From Niallia sp. NCCP-28 (GTDB lineage: Bacteria; Bacillota; Bacilli; Bacillales; Cytobacillaceae), in assembly GCF_023168165.1 (NCBI RefSeq), contig NZ_BQYJ01000002.1:310001-374000 (forward strand): a DNA stretch of 64,000 nt, read 5' to 3'. The translations under genes were made by a program, and so were the position numbers. This document shows positions 44,494 to 53,586 of this stretch, one piece after another. Position 1 is the first letter of the stretch. Each line of letters opens with the position of its first letter. The notes beneath the pieces were generated by a model. The model was not told where the DNA came from. It did no database searches and saw nothing but the letters and a program-made list of their open reading frames with translations.

Positions 44494-45093
44494 ATGTCTG
44501 CACCATTTAATGAAAAAGCAGAAGATATACGCAATAAGCGCAAAATTCAAATTATGAATGCTGCTTTAAAGGTTTTCGCAGAAAGCGGCATTAAATTGAC
44601 GAAAATAAGCATGATAACGCACGAGGCCGGGATAAGTCATGGCTTATTGTACCATTATTTCAACTCCAAGGAAGAGGTATTGCATGCGAGCTTGGAATGG
44701 GCATTATCCACTACAGAAGAATTTATTCAAGAAGTCAAAAATTTGAATGCAACGCCTCTTGGAAAAATAAGAGAATTTACAAAATCAGCTTTTTTAGAAG
44801 GAAATAGTAATATATTTAGAATTATTCAGCATATATCTAAAGCAGAAAATATTCCGCAAAACACAATTGATCTGATTGAAAATACAGGGGAAATTTATGA
44901 TGAGCAGCTTTTGCCCTTGTTTAAGGAAGCACAAGAATTAGGAGAGATAATTCAGCATGATGTTCGTGAATTATTAGATCTTTATTTAACCGTTCTTTCA
45001 GGAGTTATTATGACAGAGGATCTTGCAAGCTTTAAAAAAAATATTGATCAAAAAATAGATCTTTTTTTAAGAATGATAGCTGTTTGCAAGTAG
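44494..45093 (+). CDS. TetR-family transcriptional repressor
   Basis: 199 residues. The N-terminal TetR HTH reads IMNAALKVFAESGIKLTKIS, then MITHEAGISHGLLYHYFNSK and EEVLHASLEWA; the C-terminal ligand domain is helical and less conserved. GAGGGAGA is correctly spaced for ATG 44494 rather than ATG 44485. A TATAAT (44450-44455) lies 39 bp before it. An ABC exporter follows on the same strand; two copies of a 17-bp palindrome in the exporter promoter are its likely operators. Ends 7 bp before a TAATC microsatellite. Confidence 0.9.
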   Translation: MSAPFNEKAEDIRNKRKIQIMNAALKVFAESGIKLTKISMITHEAGISHGLLYHYFNSKEEVLHASLEWALSTTEEFIQEVKNLNATPLGKIREFTKSAFLEGNSNIFRIIQHISKAENIPQNTIDLIENTGEIYDEQLLPLFKEAQELGEIIQHDVRELLDLYLTVLSGVIMTEDLASFKKNIDQKIDLFLRMIAVCK

Positions 45094-45100
45094 TTGTTAG

Positions 45101-45140
45101 TAATCTAATCTAATCTAATCTAATCTAATCTAATCTAATC
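45101..45140. repeat. Pentanucleotide microsatellite (TAATC)8
   Basis: Eight uninterrupted copies of TAATC in the 267-bp gap between the tetR stop and the ABC exporter. Such perfect short repeats are unusual in this background and prone to slippage. Confidence 0.97.
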
Positions 45141-45148
45141 ATAGGCAT

Positions 45149-45192
45149 TCTCTGATGTGGCAATGTGTTAAACACTTGCCCACATCGAGAAA
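45149..45192. terminator. Hairpin after the TetR gene
   Basis: GATGTGG-CAA-GTG stem pairs with CAC-TTG-CCCACATC with small bulges; no T-run follows, so it may be a weak terminator. Confidence 0.4.
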
Positions 45193-45211
45193 GATATATT
45201 ATGGCTAATAA

Positions 45212-45228
45212 TTGACTGAATTAGTCAA
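45212..45228 (+). promoter_or_regulatory. TetR operator candidate 1
   Basis: TTGACTGAATTAGTCAA: arms TTGACT/AGTCAA around GAATT; 16 of 17 identical to the site at 45316. Confidence 0.7.
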
Positions 45229-45315
45229 TCATATTTTTGGGATAGGCAGCTAGAGTTTTTAATAAATCATTAGAAAAGTTAATGAGAGGAAGCTGAAAAA
45301 ATTTTTAATTATGGA

Positions 45316-45332
45316 TTGATTGAATTAGTCAA
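45316..45332 (+). promoter_or_regulatory. TetR operator candidate 2
   Basis: TTGATTGAATTAGTCAA, 104 bp (about ten helical turns) after candidate 1 and 28 bp before the ABC ATPase start, where it would block transcription or initiation. Confidence 0.7.
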
Positions 45333-45360
45333 TCTAATATTTTGAAAAGGGAGAATAAAT

Positions 45361-46299
45361 ATGGAGCCAATTATTTCTGTGAAAAATCTAAAAAAAAGTT
45401 ATGGCGAACAAATTGTTTTAGATGGGCTTACTTTTGAGGTAGAAAAAGGAGCTATATTTGCTTTGCTTGGAGAAAATGGTGCAGGGAAAACAACAACTGT
45501 CCGGATTTTATCTACACTAATGCAGCAAGATGAGGGAACAGCAACTATTGCAGGATATGATTCTATAAAGGAAGCATTATCAGTTCGGAAGGTGATCAGT
45601 CTCACTGGACAATATGCTGCAGTGGATGATCTTTTAACAGGGAAAGAAAATTTAGAAATGATGGCAAAATTAAATCATCTTAGTCGTGATAGAATAAGAC
45701 ACCGCAGCAAAGAGTTGCTTCAGCAATTTGGTTTAATGGATGCAGCAAATAAACCAGTAAAAACTTATTCTGGTGGAATGCGCAGAAGACTTGATATTGC
45801 AATTAGTCTTCTGAAGATACCAAAAGTACTATTTCTCGATGAACCAACAACAGGGCTAGATCCGCGAAGCAGAAGAAATATGTGGACAATGATCAGAGAG
45901 CTTGCAGATAAGGGAACAACTATTTTTTTAACAACACAGTATTTAGAAGAAGCAGATCAGCTTGCAGATAGAATTGTTGTCATAAATGAAGGGGAAATTG
46001 TAGCAGATGGGACTGCTTCCGAATTGAAACAGTTGATTAGCCAAGAGAAAATGGTGCTTTCATTTTTTGAAGAGGCCGATTATTATAATGCTCTTGCTTT
46101 GATGGAAGCAGTAGGAGATGCTGAAGAATTAAAGCTAGAAGTAAGTGCAGATGGAAATCCAGAAAATTTGCGCCAACTTTTGAATAAATTGCAGAAACAT
46201 GGGATTATCCCTAAAAAGGTTAATTTTCGAGAGCCGACTTTGGATGATGTTTTTATGCAAATCACTGGCCGAATGAAAAAAGGAGTGAAAAATATATGA
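45361..46299 (+). CDS. ABC exporter ATP-binding protein (DrrA/CcmA type)
   Basis: 312 residues. Walker A is LLGENGAGKTTTVRIL, the Q-loop GQYAAVDDLLTGKENL, the signature SGGMRRRLDIAISLL, Walker B VLFLDEPTTGLDPRSR, and the H-loop motif reads FLTTQYLEEADQLADR. This has Gln where ABC proteins usually have the switch His (TTHYLEEA); the TTQYLEEADQLADR form is normal in the daunorubicin-resistance DrrA branch. The C-terminal DUF4162-like extension ends REPTLDDVFMQITGR. The start follows AAAAGGGAG. It overlaps the permease gene by four bases. Exports an unknown drug or lipid. Confidence 0.93.
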   Translation: MEPIISVKNLKKSYGEQIVLDGLTFEVEKGAIFALLGENGAGKTTTVRILSTLMQQDEGTATIAGYDSIKEALSVRKVISLTGQYAAVDDLLTGKENLEMMAKLNHLSRDRIRHRSKELLQQFGLMDAANKPVKTYSGGMRRRLDIAISLLKIPKVLFLDEPTTGLDPRSRRNMWTMIRELADKGTTIFLTTQYLEEADQLADRIVVINEGEIVADGTASELKQLISQEKMVLSFFEEADYYNALALMEAVGDAEELKLEVSADGNPENLRQLLNKLQKHGIIPKKVNFREPTLDDVFMQITGRMKKGVKNI

Positions 46300-47063
46300 A
46301 AGAATCATCGTTAACATGGGCAGTCACTGATGGCTGGACGATGTTTTCCAGAAATTTAAAACATATATTCAGAAATCCGGAATCTTTAATTATTAGTATG
46401 GCATTGCCTATTATTTTGATGCTGATGTTTGTTTATGTTTTTGGAGGAGCTATTCAAACTGGCTCAGCTTATGTAAATTATGTAGTGCCTGGAATTATTA
46501 TAACTTGTGTGGGATATGGGAGTTCAACAACAGCAATCGGTGTAAACATGGATATGAAGGGAGGATTTTTTGAACGGCTTCGCAGCATGCCCGTTCATAC
46601 TTCTGCATTATTGATTGGTCATGTTGCAGGAAGTTTTGTCCGCAATATTATAAGCACGATGTTAGTTATCCTTGTGGCATTGTTAATTGGTTTCAGGCCG
46701 AATGCGAATGTAATGGAATGGGTAGGGGTTATGGGCATGCTTAGTTTATTTTTATTGTCATTAAGCTGGTTGGCTGTTTTATTCGGACTGCTTGCCAAAA
46801 ATACAGAAACTGCAAGTGCATTTACATTTCTTCCTATGTTTCTTCCATATATAAGCAGTGCTTTCGTTCCGGCAAATACAATGCCGAAGTGGCTCCAATT
46901 TTTTTCGGAAAATCAGCCAATGACTCCACTTATTGAAACATTGCGCGGCTTGCTTATCGGAACACCGATTGGCAATAATGATTGGCTCGCAATTGTTTGG
47001 TTTAGTGGATTGCTGTTATTTGCATTTATAATGTCCATCATTGTGTACAAGAGAAATTATTAA
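46296..47063 (+). CDS. ABC-2 type exporter permease (DrrB type)
   Basis: 255 residues, six membrane segments (about 30-50, 60-80, 108-130, 142-165, 175-190, 232-250). The ABC-2 signature region includes MKGGFFERLRSMPVHTSALL (coupling helix) and LPMFLPYISSAFVPANTMP, followed by NQPMTPLIETLRGLLIG. ATGA overlap with the ATPase gene. Forms a homodimeric channel with the ATPase; probably drug efflux, repressed by the upstream TetR protein (inference). Confidence 0.92.
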   Translation: MKESSLTWAVTDGWTMFSRNLKHIFRNPESLIISMALPIILMLMFVYVFGGAIQTGSAYVNYVVPGIIITCVGYGSSTTAIGVNMDMKGGFFERLRSMPVHTSALLIGHVAGSFVRNIISTMLVILVALLIGFRPNANVMEWVGVMGMLSLFLLSLSWLAVLFGLLAKNTETASAFTFLPMFLPYISSAFVPANTMPKWLQFFSENQPMTPLIETLRGLLIGTPIGNNDWLAIVWFSGLLLFAFIMSIIVYKRNY

Positions 47064-47086
47064 GTGGAGAGAATGAGGATAAGGAG

Positions 47087-47126
47087 AAAAACCACAGGGA
47101 GATGAGCTGCATTCTGTGGTTTTTTA
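47087..47126 (+). terminator. Terminator after the ABC exporter
   Basis: AAAAACCACAG pairs with CTGTGGTTTTT around a 16-base loop, followed by T. Confidence 0.85.
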
Positions 47127-47233
47127 TGGATGTTTATCATGCATTAACGAGTTAAGGCTAAGGGATGATATGAGAAAACGTGAAATCTAGACAGGTGGAA
47201 ACTTGCCCATAAAAGCCTGATTGATGTTTCAAA

Positions 47234-48019
47234 TTATTCTTTAAAACCGATAACGCGTATTCTTTTATAATCCGCTATCCAAATATCCTCATTTTTTTGG
47301 TATAAGTGATTCTTTAGGCGATAGACAACGTTTGTAATTATTTGCTCTTTTGCTGACCGATCTATGTCTGCAAAAAAATCATTTCCAAACATAATAATCC
47401 AGTTTTTTAAGCCGTTTTCCCCTATTAATGGAGTGGGTCTATGATAATGCTGGGCAAAGGAAACGCGAAATCCTGTTTTTTCCATAAGGGATGTATATTC
47501 TCCAATGCTTGGATAGTACCATGGAAAATTTTTTTCTTTAAATTCTAATCCCAAATTTTTAATTTCCTCTATTATTGCATTTGATATCATCTGTATATTG
47601 CCTTTTCCACCAAATTCAGCAATGAATCTGCCCCCATTTTTTAAGCTGGCATAGATGCATTCTAAAGCACTGTTTGGCTGTTTTATCCAATGTAGAGTGG
47701 CATTCGATAAAACTGCATTAAATTCATCCTGATACTCTAGAGTAGTTGCATCTTTAACAATAAATGGGATGGAAGGATATTTCCTCGAAGCTTGATAAAT
47801 CATATTTTTTGATTTATCGACTCCTATGACCTTTATGTGTTTTTCAAATAGCTTATTTGCTAAATCTCCAGTTCCGCAGCCAAGATCAAGAATTTTTTCA
47901 TTGGGCTTGGGATTTAATAGCTCTAATAAGCTATTTCCATATTGGGAGACAAATGAATGATTTGAATCATATAAATCAGCATTCCATTGATCAGCTTTGT
48001 TAACAGCATTTTTCATCAT
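47234..48019 (-). CDS. Class I SAM-dependent methyltransferase (Tam/UbiE-like)
   Basis: 261 residues. SAM motif I is KILDLGCGTGDLANKL, the acidic post-I loop VIGVDKSKNMIYQAS, motif II region FNAVLSNATLHWI (typical of trans-aconitate methyltransferase-like proteins), and motif III LKNGGRFIAEFGGKGNI. The substrate is unknown; FGGKGN and LHWI point to the Tam branch. GGGGTTAA precedes the double ATG on the minus strand. It is divergent from the LysR gene, 143 bp away. Confidence 0.85.
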   Translation of the reverse strand: MMKNAVNKADQWNADLYDSNHSFVSQYGNSLLELLNPKPNEKILDLGCGTGDLANKLFEKHIKVIGVDKSKNMIYQASRKYPSIPFIVKDATTLEYQDEFNAVLSNATLHWIKQPNSALECIYASLKNGGRFIAEFGGKGNIQMISNAIIEEIKNLGLEFKEKNFPWYYPSIGEYTSLMEKTGFRVSFAQHYHRPTPLIGENGLKNWIIMFGNDFFADIDRSAKEQIITNVVYRLKNHLYQKNEDIWIADYKRIRVIGFKE

Positions 48020-48162
48020 TTAACCCCTTTGCGCTAAATTTTTGTAAAGACATTTTCAATGTGTATATATTACTTAACTTCATTATAATAAAAGAAGTAA
48101 ATACTGAATATTAACAAAAATAAAAAGAATTAATAACAAATGGTTATTAAGAGGGATAATCG

Positions 48163-49038
48163 ATGAATGTACAATTATTAAAAACATTTATTATGGCAGC
48201 AAAATATGAGAACTTCCATAAAACTGCAGAGGAACTTTTTCTAACGCAGCCAGCAATAACAAAGCATATAAGAAGATTAGAAGAAGAGATGAAGATAGAT
48301 TTATTTGAAAGAAAGGGCAAAAGCATTTCTTTAACAGAAGCGGGGCATTATCTGCTGCCAATCGCAAAAAGGATGGCTGCTCAATATGATAAGGGGTTAG
48401 CTGAATTTGAATTATGGAAACAAGGTTATAATCGAAAGCTTGTAATTGCGGCGGCACCACAGATTGCTTCTTCTGTTTTGCCAGCTATTTTGCGGAATTT
48501 TATGAATGAAAATTCCGATATTGAGGTTTTAATCAATGTGATAAATTCATATAAAATAGGTGAAGAAATCGGCAGCGGCAGGGCCGAGATTGGATTAACA
48601 AGAATAGAACCAAGCATTGCAGGTATTGCATGCCAGATTATTCATGAAGATCCAGTTATGCTAGTGGGCCCTGTTGAAGAGAAAGAGCAATTGTTTAATG
48701 AAGAAAGGATGCTAAAGAAATATCGATTGATTACACATAATCATCCAGCATATTGGGATAGTTTGCTGAATAATATTCGAAGCGTGTATCCAATGGTGCG
48801 CACCATGCAAGTGAATCAAATGGAAATCAGCAAAAAGTTTATTGAAAAAGGGCTTGGAGTTTCTTATTTGCCATATACATTGGTCGAGGAAGAGATAAAA
48901 CAAAAAAAATTGCGAGAAATCCAATCTGATAAAATTATGCTGCCGACTTCTTTCACATATCTATTAACCAAAGTGGAAACAAAAGAAGCAGCTTTATTTA
49001 TTGCATTTTTAAAAAAGCATTTAATAAAACAGATGTAG
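48163..49038 (+). CDS. LysR-family transcriptional regulator
   Basis: 291 residues. The N-terminal LysR HTH reads LLKTFIMAAKYENFHKTAEE, then LFLTQPAITKHIRRLEEEMK and LFERKGKSISLTEAGHYLL; the C-terminal substrate-binding domain contains RAEIGLTRIEPS and FIEKGLGVSYLPYTLVEEEI. GAGGGATAATCG precedes ATG. Divergent from the methyltransferase gene, which may be its target, and followed 12 bp later by a nucleotidyltransferase gene, probably co-transcribed. Effector unknown. Confidence 0.9.
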   Translation: MNVQLLKTFIMAAKYENFHKTAEELFLTQPAITKHIRRLEEEMKIDLFERKGKSISLTEAGHYLLPIAKRMAAQYDKGLAEFELWKQGYNRKLVIAAAPQIASSVLPAILRNFMNENSDIEVLINVINSYKIGEEIGSGRAEIGLTRIEPSIAGIACQIIHEDPVMLVGPVEEKEQLFNEERMLKKYRLITHNHPAYWDSLLNNIRSVYPMVRTMQVNQMEISKKFIEKGLGVSYLPYTLVEEEIKQKKLREIQSDKIMLPTSFTYLLTKVETKEAALFIAFLKKHLIKQM

Positions 49039-49050
49039 GTGAGAATAAAA

Positions 49051-49623
49051 TTGTCAATCAAAACAAAAGAAGACATTATAGATATTATAAAAGAGGATGA
49101 ATGGATGATGTCCGTTTTGGCTGCAGTAAAAACATTAGACTTGCCCGATTGCTGGGTTTGTGCAGGTTTTGTTCGGTCAAAAATTTGGGATGTTTTGCAC
49201 AACTTTACAGATAGGACCCCTCTTTCTGATATTGATGTGATTTATTTTGATGAAAATAATTTAAACAAGAAAAGAGAAAAAGACTTAGAAGCACAATTGA
49301 ATCAAGTTTATCCTAATTTGCCATGGTCTGTTAAAAATGAAGCTAGAATGCATATTGTAAGCAAGATGCCTCCATACTTATCATCAGTTGATGCAATTTC
49401 AAAATTCCCTGAAACGGCAACTGCCTTAGGTGTACAGCTAGATGCCTGTGATAATGTTGTATTAGCCGCTCCCTGTGGCATAAAGGATGTAATTACATTG
49501 ACAGTAAAACCAACTTCTTATTTTATGGAAGATAAAACAAGAGCATCGATCTATCAAAAACGTATGGAAACAAAAAAATGGAAAGAAATTTGGGAGGGAG
49601 TGCAAATTGTTTATCCTAAGTAA
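49051..49623 (+). CDS. Nucleotidyltransferase-fold protein (DUF925/NTP_transf_6)
   Basis: 190 residues. WVCAGFVRSKIWDVLHNF and PLSDIDVIYFDENN with the DxD metal pair of the nucleotidyltransferase fold, then RMHIVSKMPPYLSSVDAISK and FPETATALGVQLD are typical of the COG3575 group. Substrate unknown. The start is TTG 49051 with AGGTGAG 7 bases upstream; the frame's GTG at 49039 abuts the LysR stop but sits on the ribosome binding site. Ends in a terminator. Confidence 0.85.
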   Translation: MSIKTKEDIIDIIKEDEWMMSVLAAVKTLDLPDCWVCAGFVRSKIWDVLHNFTDRTPLSDIDVIYFDENNLNKKREKDLEAQLNQVYPNLPWSVKNEARMHIVSKMPPYLSSVDAISKFPETATALGVQLDACDNVVLAAPCGIKDVITLTVKPTSYFMEDKTRASIYQKRMETKKWKEIWEGVQIVYPK

Positions 49624-49671
49624 TAGGCAATGCGGTTCAGAAAAAGTTGCAAAATAAAGATTAGCCATCCT

Positions 49672-49708
49672 AAGATGTTTCTGCAATAAGCAGGAATATC
49701 TTTTTTTA
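49672..49708 (+). terminator. Terminator after the nucleotidyltransferase gene
   Basis: AAGATGTTTCTGC-AATAA-GCAGGAATATCTT with one mismatch, followed by T5. Confidence 0.75.
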
Positions 49709-49942
49709 TACTATCTTAAAATGGATCAACAGTTGTTCATTTTAAAAAATAAGAAAGTGTTTTTCTGCTGATTTTTAAAAATATTATATAAAAAAGGAAA
49801 CAAAATCGGTTCCGCTTATTTAACCAGCTATTAAAATAGTAACTTTTATCATAGGAAAATAGGAGAAACATCTGTTTTTTTGCTGAAATAACAAGATTTA
49901 TGAAATTTTATGAAAAATTTTGAAAAAACAATGGTAAAATCA
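49709..49942. other. Non-coding stretch upstream of the iol promoter
   Basis: AT-rich; no ORF. Nothing definite apart from A/T tracts. Confidence 0.35.
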
Positions 49943-49971
49943 TTGACTGAAAGCGTTATACATATTATGAT
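49943..49971 (+). promoter_or_regulatory. iolA: Sigma-A promoter of the iol operon, with a cre-like spacer
   Basis: TTGACT (49943-49948), 17-base spacer, TATGAT (49966-49971). The spacer includes TGAAAGCGTTATAC (49948-49961), about 12 of 14 to the cre consensus. The transcript leader is about 165 nt. Confidence 0.65.
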
Positions 49972-49979
49972 GTAATCAT

Positions 49980-50012
49980 AAAATATCAAAACATACTCAA
50001 AAGATACCAAGA
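49980..50012 (+). promoter_or_regulatory. Candidate IolR sites downstream of the iol promoter
   Basis: ATATCAAAACA and ATACCAAGAGG resemble the B. subtilis IolR half-site WRAYCAADARD (9 and 10 of 11 positions), as tandem direct copies just after the transcription start. Weak but well placed. No iolR gene is in the window. Confidence 0.35.
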
Positions 50013-50141
50013 GGATAAAAGGCAGGTGACAACTTCATAATCTATTTTACGAACTAGAAGGAAATATTACTCTATTAGGATGCTTATCAAACAATATTAA
50101 CAATAGATAAGAAAAATGAAATAGATCGAGGAGGAACTATA

Positions 50142-51611
50142 ATGACAGCAGCAACTGCAACGAAACTAAAAAACTATATTAATGGTGAATGGGTAGAAAG
50201 CAAAACAACGGTATATGAAGATGTTTATAATCCTGCAACAAAAGAAGTGATTGCTCAGGTACCTATCTCCACAAAAGAAGATATTGAATATGCAGCAGAA
50301 GTAGCAAAAGCAGCTTTTGAAAAATGGAAAAATGTTGCTGTTCCAAGAAGAGCAAGAATTCTATTTAACTACCAACAACTATTAACAAAACATAAAGAAG
50401 AGTTGGCTAATTTAATTACAATCGAAAACGGCAAAAACTTAACAGAAGCATTAGGAGAAGTACAGCGTGGAATTGAAAATGTTGAGTTTGCGGCAGGTGC
50501 GCCATCATTAATGATGGGAGATTCTTTAGCTTCTATTGCAACAGATGTAGAAGCAACTAACTATCGTTATCCAATCGGAGTGGTTGGAGGCATTGCGCCA
50601 TTTAACTTCCCAATGATGGTTCCTTGCTGGATGTTCCCGATGGCGATCGCTTTAGGAAATACATTTGTATTAAAACCATCTGAAAGAACACCACTTCTAA
50701 CAAAAAGACTTGCGGAACTATTCACAGAAGCAGGACTTCCAAACGGTGTATTTAATGTAGTGTACGGAGCTCATGATGTAGTAAATGGAGTTTTAGAGCA
50801 TCCAGAAATTAAAGCGATTTCTTTTGTTGGTTCAAAACCAGTTGGCGAATATGTGTATAAAAAAGGAAGCGAAAACTTAAAACGTGTGCAAGCGCTAACA
50901 GGAGCGAAAAACCATACCATCGTTTTAAATGATGCCAACTTAGAAGACACAATTACAAATGTAGTATCAGCAGCATTTGGTTCTGCAGGTGAGCGCTGTA
51001 TGGCATGTGCAGTTGTAACAGTCGAGGAAGGAATTGCTGATGAGTTTATGGCAGCATTGAAATTAAAAACAAAAGATATCAAAGTCGGCAATGGCTTAGA
51101 AGATGGTGTTTTCTTAGGGCCGGTTATCCGTGAAGAAAACAAACAACGTACATTAGGCTATATCGAAAAAGGCATTGAAGAAGGCGCAAGATTGGTTTGC
51201 GACGGACGAGACAATTCACCAGAAGAAGGATTTTTTGTAGGACCGACTATTTTTGATAATGTAACAACAGACATGACACTTTGGAAAGATGAAATTTTTG
51301 CACCAGTTTTATCTGTGATTCGTGTGAAAAACTTAAAAGAAGCAGTAGAAATTGCCAATCAATCAGAATTTGCAAATGGAGCATGTCTATTTACAAATAA
51401 TGCATCTGCTATCCGTTACTTCCGCGAAAATATTGATGCAGGAATGCTTGGAATCAACTTAGGTGTACCAGCACCAATGGCATTCTTCCCATTCTCTGGA
51501 TGGAAATCATCTTTCTATGGCACATTGCATGCAAATGGAAAAGATGCAGTTGATTTCTATACACGCAAAAAAGTGGTAACAGCGCGCTACGCTAAACCAA
51601 CTTTTGAATAA
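50142..51611 (+). CDS. iolA: Methylmalonate/malonate-semialdehyde dehydrogenase (CoA-acylating)
   Basis: 489-residue aldehyde dehydrogenase that converts malonate semialdehyde plus CoA to acetyl-CoA and CO2, the final iol step. Motifs are [59 protein letters not shown], and catalytic Cys in [12 protein letters not shown]. The [20 protein letters not shown] end is typical of MmsA. AGGAGGAAC ribosome binding site. First gene of the iol operon, 124 bp before iolB. Confidence 0.97.
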   Translation: MTAATATKLKNYINGEWVESKTTVYEDVYNPATKEVIAQVPISTKEDIEYAAEVAKAAFEKWKNVAVPRRARILFNYQQLLTKHKEELANLITIENGKNLTEALGEVQRGIENVEFAAGAPSLMMGDSLASIATDVEATNYRYPIGVVGGIAPFNFPMMVPCWMFPMAIALGNTFVLKPSERTPLLTKRLAELFTEAGLPNGVFNVVYGAHDVVNGVLEHPEIKAISFVGSKPVGEYVYKKGSENLKRVQALTGAKNHTIVLNDANLEDTITNVVSAAFGSAGERCMACAVVTVEEGIADEFMAALKLKTKDIKVGNGLEDGVFLGPVIREENKQRTLGYIEKGIEEGARLVCDGRDNSPEEGFFVGPTIFDNVTTDMTLWKDEIFAPVLSVIRVKNLKEAVEIANQSEFANGACLFTNNASAIRYFRENIDAGMLGINLGVPAPMAFFPFSGWKSSFYGTLHANGKDAVDFYTRKKVVTARYAKPTFE

Positions 51612-51664
51612 TAGATTACTAGATATAATTTTTTCAGCAAAATAATTCTTTAAAAATTGCAGGA

Positions 51665-51700
51665 TGTGAACAGCGCACCAAAACTAGTGCTCTGTTCACA
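51665..51700 (+). other. Stable hairpin in the iolA-iolB gap
   Basis: TGTGAACAG(C)GCAC-CAAAACTA-GTGC(T)CTGTTCACA: 13 base pairs with one symmetric mismatch. No T-run follows, so it is more likely an RNA-processing or mRNA-stability element than a full terminator. Confidence 0.6.
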
Positions 51701-51735
51701 ACTTCTGAGTCTGTCTAAAAAGTGAGGGAACCAAA

Positions 51736-52551
51736 TTGAGTGAATTACTACGAAAATATAAAAATACAGAAGAAACAAATGGAGTAAAAGTTATTCATGA
51801 TGTGACAAGTGAAAACTCTCCACTTGAATATGTTGGATTCAAATTAATTGAATTAGTGCCAGGTGCAAAATACACTCAAAGTTTAGAAAAAGAAGAATGC
51901 TGCATTGTTGCGGTTTCAGGCCAAATCACTGTAACAGACGGCAATACGATTTTTGAAAACATTGGTACTCGTGAAAGTGTTTTTGAGAAAAAACCGACAG
52001 ATAGCGTCTACATATCAAATGATCATAGTTTTGAGATTAAAGCAACTAGTGATGCTCGTGTTGCATTATGCTATTCGCCCTCAAAAAAACAACTTCCAAC
52101 GCGCTTAATTAAAGCAAAAGAAAATAGTGTGGAGAAGCGAGGCATATTAAATAATCAGCGTTTGGTTCATAATATTTTGCCAGACTCAGATCCATCAGCC
52201 AATAGTTTACTAGTGGTGGAAGTAATTACAGAAAGTGCCAACTGGTCTAGTTATCCTCCTCATAAACATGATCAAGACAATTTGCCAGCTGAATCCTTTT
52301 TAGAAGAAACATACTATCATGAATTGAATCCGAGACAAGGATTTGTTTTCCAGCGAGTATATACAGATGACCGCACATTAGATGAAACAATGGCTGTGGA
52401 AAATGGGGATGTCGTGATTGTGCCAAAAGGTTATCATCCAGTAGGGGTTCCAGATGGTTATACCTCTTATTATTTAAATGTAATGGCTGGTCCAACTCGC
52501 ATTTGGAAATTCCATAATGATAAAGATCATGAATGGATTTTAAATCGTTAA
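51736..52551 (+). CDS. iolB: 5-deoxy-glucuronate isomerase
   Basis: 271-residue bicupin enzyme converting 5-deoxy-D-glucuronate to 2-deoxy-5-keto-D-gluconate. Features are the metal-site SSYPPHKHDQDNLPAESFLE, ETYYHELNPRQGFVFQRVYT, and VPKGYHPVGVPDGYTSYYLN, followed by GPTRIWKFHNDKDHEWIL. Start is TTG with GAGGG 7 bases upstream. Second gene of the operon, ahead of iolC. Confidence 0.96.
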   Translation: MSELLRKYKNTEETNGVKVIHDVTSENSPLEYVGFKLIELVPGAKYTQSLEKEECCIVAVSGQITVTDGNTIFENIGTRESVFEKKPTDSVYISNDHSFEIKATSDARVALCYSPSKKQLPTRLIKAKENSVEKRGILNNQRLVHNILPDSDPSANSLLVVEVITESANWSSYPPHKHDQDNLPAESFLEETYYHELNPRQGFVFQRVYTDDRTLDETMAVENGDVVIVPKGYHPVGVPDGYTSYYLNVMAGPTRIWKFHNDKDHEWILNR

Positions 52552-52577
52552 AAAAATATGAAGGAGTGTTTACTAAC

Positions 52578-53573
52578 ATGAAATATGAATTCAGTAACGA
52601 TAGAGAATTTGACGTAATTGCAATTGGCAGAGCTTGTATTGATTTAAACGCAGTAGAATATAATCGCCCAATGGAAGAAACGATGACTTTTTCCAAATAT
52701 GTTGGCGGTTCACCTGCCAATATTGCCATTGGAAGCAGCAAGCTTGGACTTAAAGCTGGTTTCATTGGTAAACTTGCTGACGATCAGCATGGACGTTTTA
52801 TTAAGAGCTATATGCAAGGTGTTGGAATCGATGTTTCCAACATGGTGGTGGATACAGAAGGACACAAAACTGGTTTGGCATTCACAGAAATATTAAGCCC
52901 TGATGAATGCAGCATTCTAATGTACCGTGAAGATGTGGCAGATTTATATTTAGCACCATCAGAAGTGGATGAAGACTATATTAAAAAAGCTAAAGTACTA
53001 TTAGTTTCTGGTACTGCCCTTGCACAAAGCCCTTCAAGAGAAGCGACAATTAAAGCAGTAAATTTAGCGAAGAAAAACAATGTGAAAGTAGTATTTGAAC
53101 TAGATTATCGTCCATACACTTGGAAATCAAAAGAAGAAACAGCAGTATACTATGCTTTAGTTGCAGAACAGTCGGATGTTGTGATTGGAACTCGCGATGA
53201 GTACGATGTAATGGAAAATATCGTTGGCGGCAAAAATGAAGATACGATTCAATACTTATTCAGCAACGAAGCAGATTTAGTTGTCATTAAGCATGGTGTA
53301 GAAGGTTCTTATGCTTATGCGAAATCTGGTGAGGTATTTAGAGCGCAAGCCTATAAAACGCAAGTATTAAAAACATTTGGTGCTGGCGATTCTTATGCAT
53401 CAGCTTTTCTTTATGCGCTTATTTCAGGAAAAGAAATCGAAACAGCACTTAAATATGGAAGTGCATCAGCATCTATTGTTGTAAGCAAACATAGCTCATC
53501 GGAAGCAATGCCGAATGTAGAGGAAATAGAAGCATTAATTGCGAAAAACGAAAAAATCGAAGCAAGAAGTTAA
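52578..53573 (+). CDS. iolC: 5-dehydro-2-deoxygluconokinase
   Basis: 331-residue PfkB/ribokinase-family kinase making 2-deoxy-5-keto-gluconate-6-P. Motifs are VIAIGRACIDLNAVEYNR, YVGGSPANIAIGSSKLGLKA (PfkB signature 1), and LKTFGAGDSYASAFLYALIS (signature 2 with catalytic Asp). AAGGAG (52561-52566) serves ATG 52578; the frame begins in the iolB end and its first 15 codons are rejected. Confidence 0.96.
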   Translation: MKYEFSNDREFDVIAIGRACIDLNAVEYNRPMEETMTFSKYVGGSPANIAIGSSKLGLKAGFIGKLADDQHGRFIKSYMQGVGIDVSNMVVDTEGHKTGLAFTEILSPDECSILMYREDVADLYLAPSEVDEDYIKKAKVLLVSGTALAQSPSREATIKAVNLAKKNNVKVVFELDYRPYTWKSKEETAVYYALVAEQSDVVIGTRDEYDVMENIVGGKNEDTIQYLFSNEADLVVIKHGVEGSYAYAKSGEVFRAQAYKTQVLKTFGAGDSYASAFLYALISGKEIETALKYGSASASIVVSKHSSSEAMPNVEEIEALIAKNEKIEARS

Positions 53574-53586
53574 GGAGGGAGCATAA

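Noticed and set aside
45361-46299. Gln instead of His in the ABC switch (H-loop) motif as a sign of an inactive ATPase
   Set aside because: The TTQYLEEADQLADR form is usual in the DrrA-type exporter branch, so it is not evidence of inactivity.
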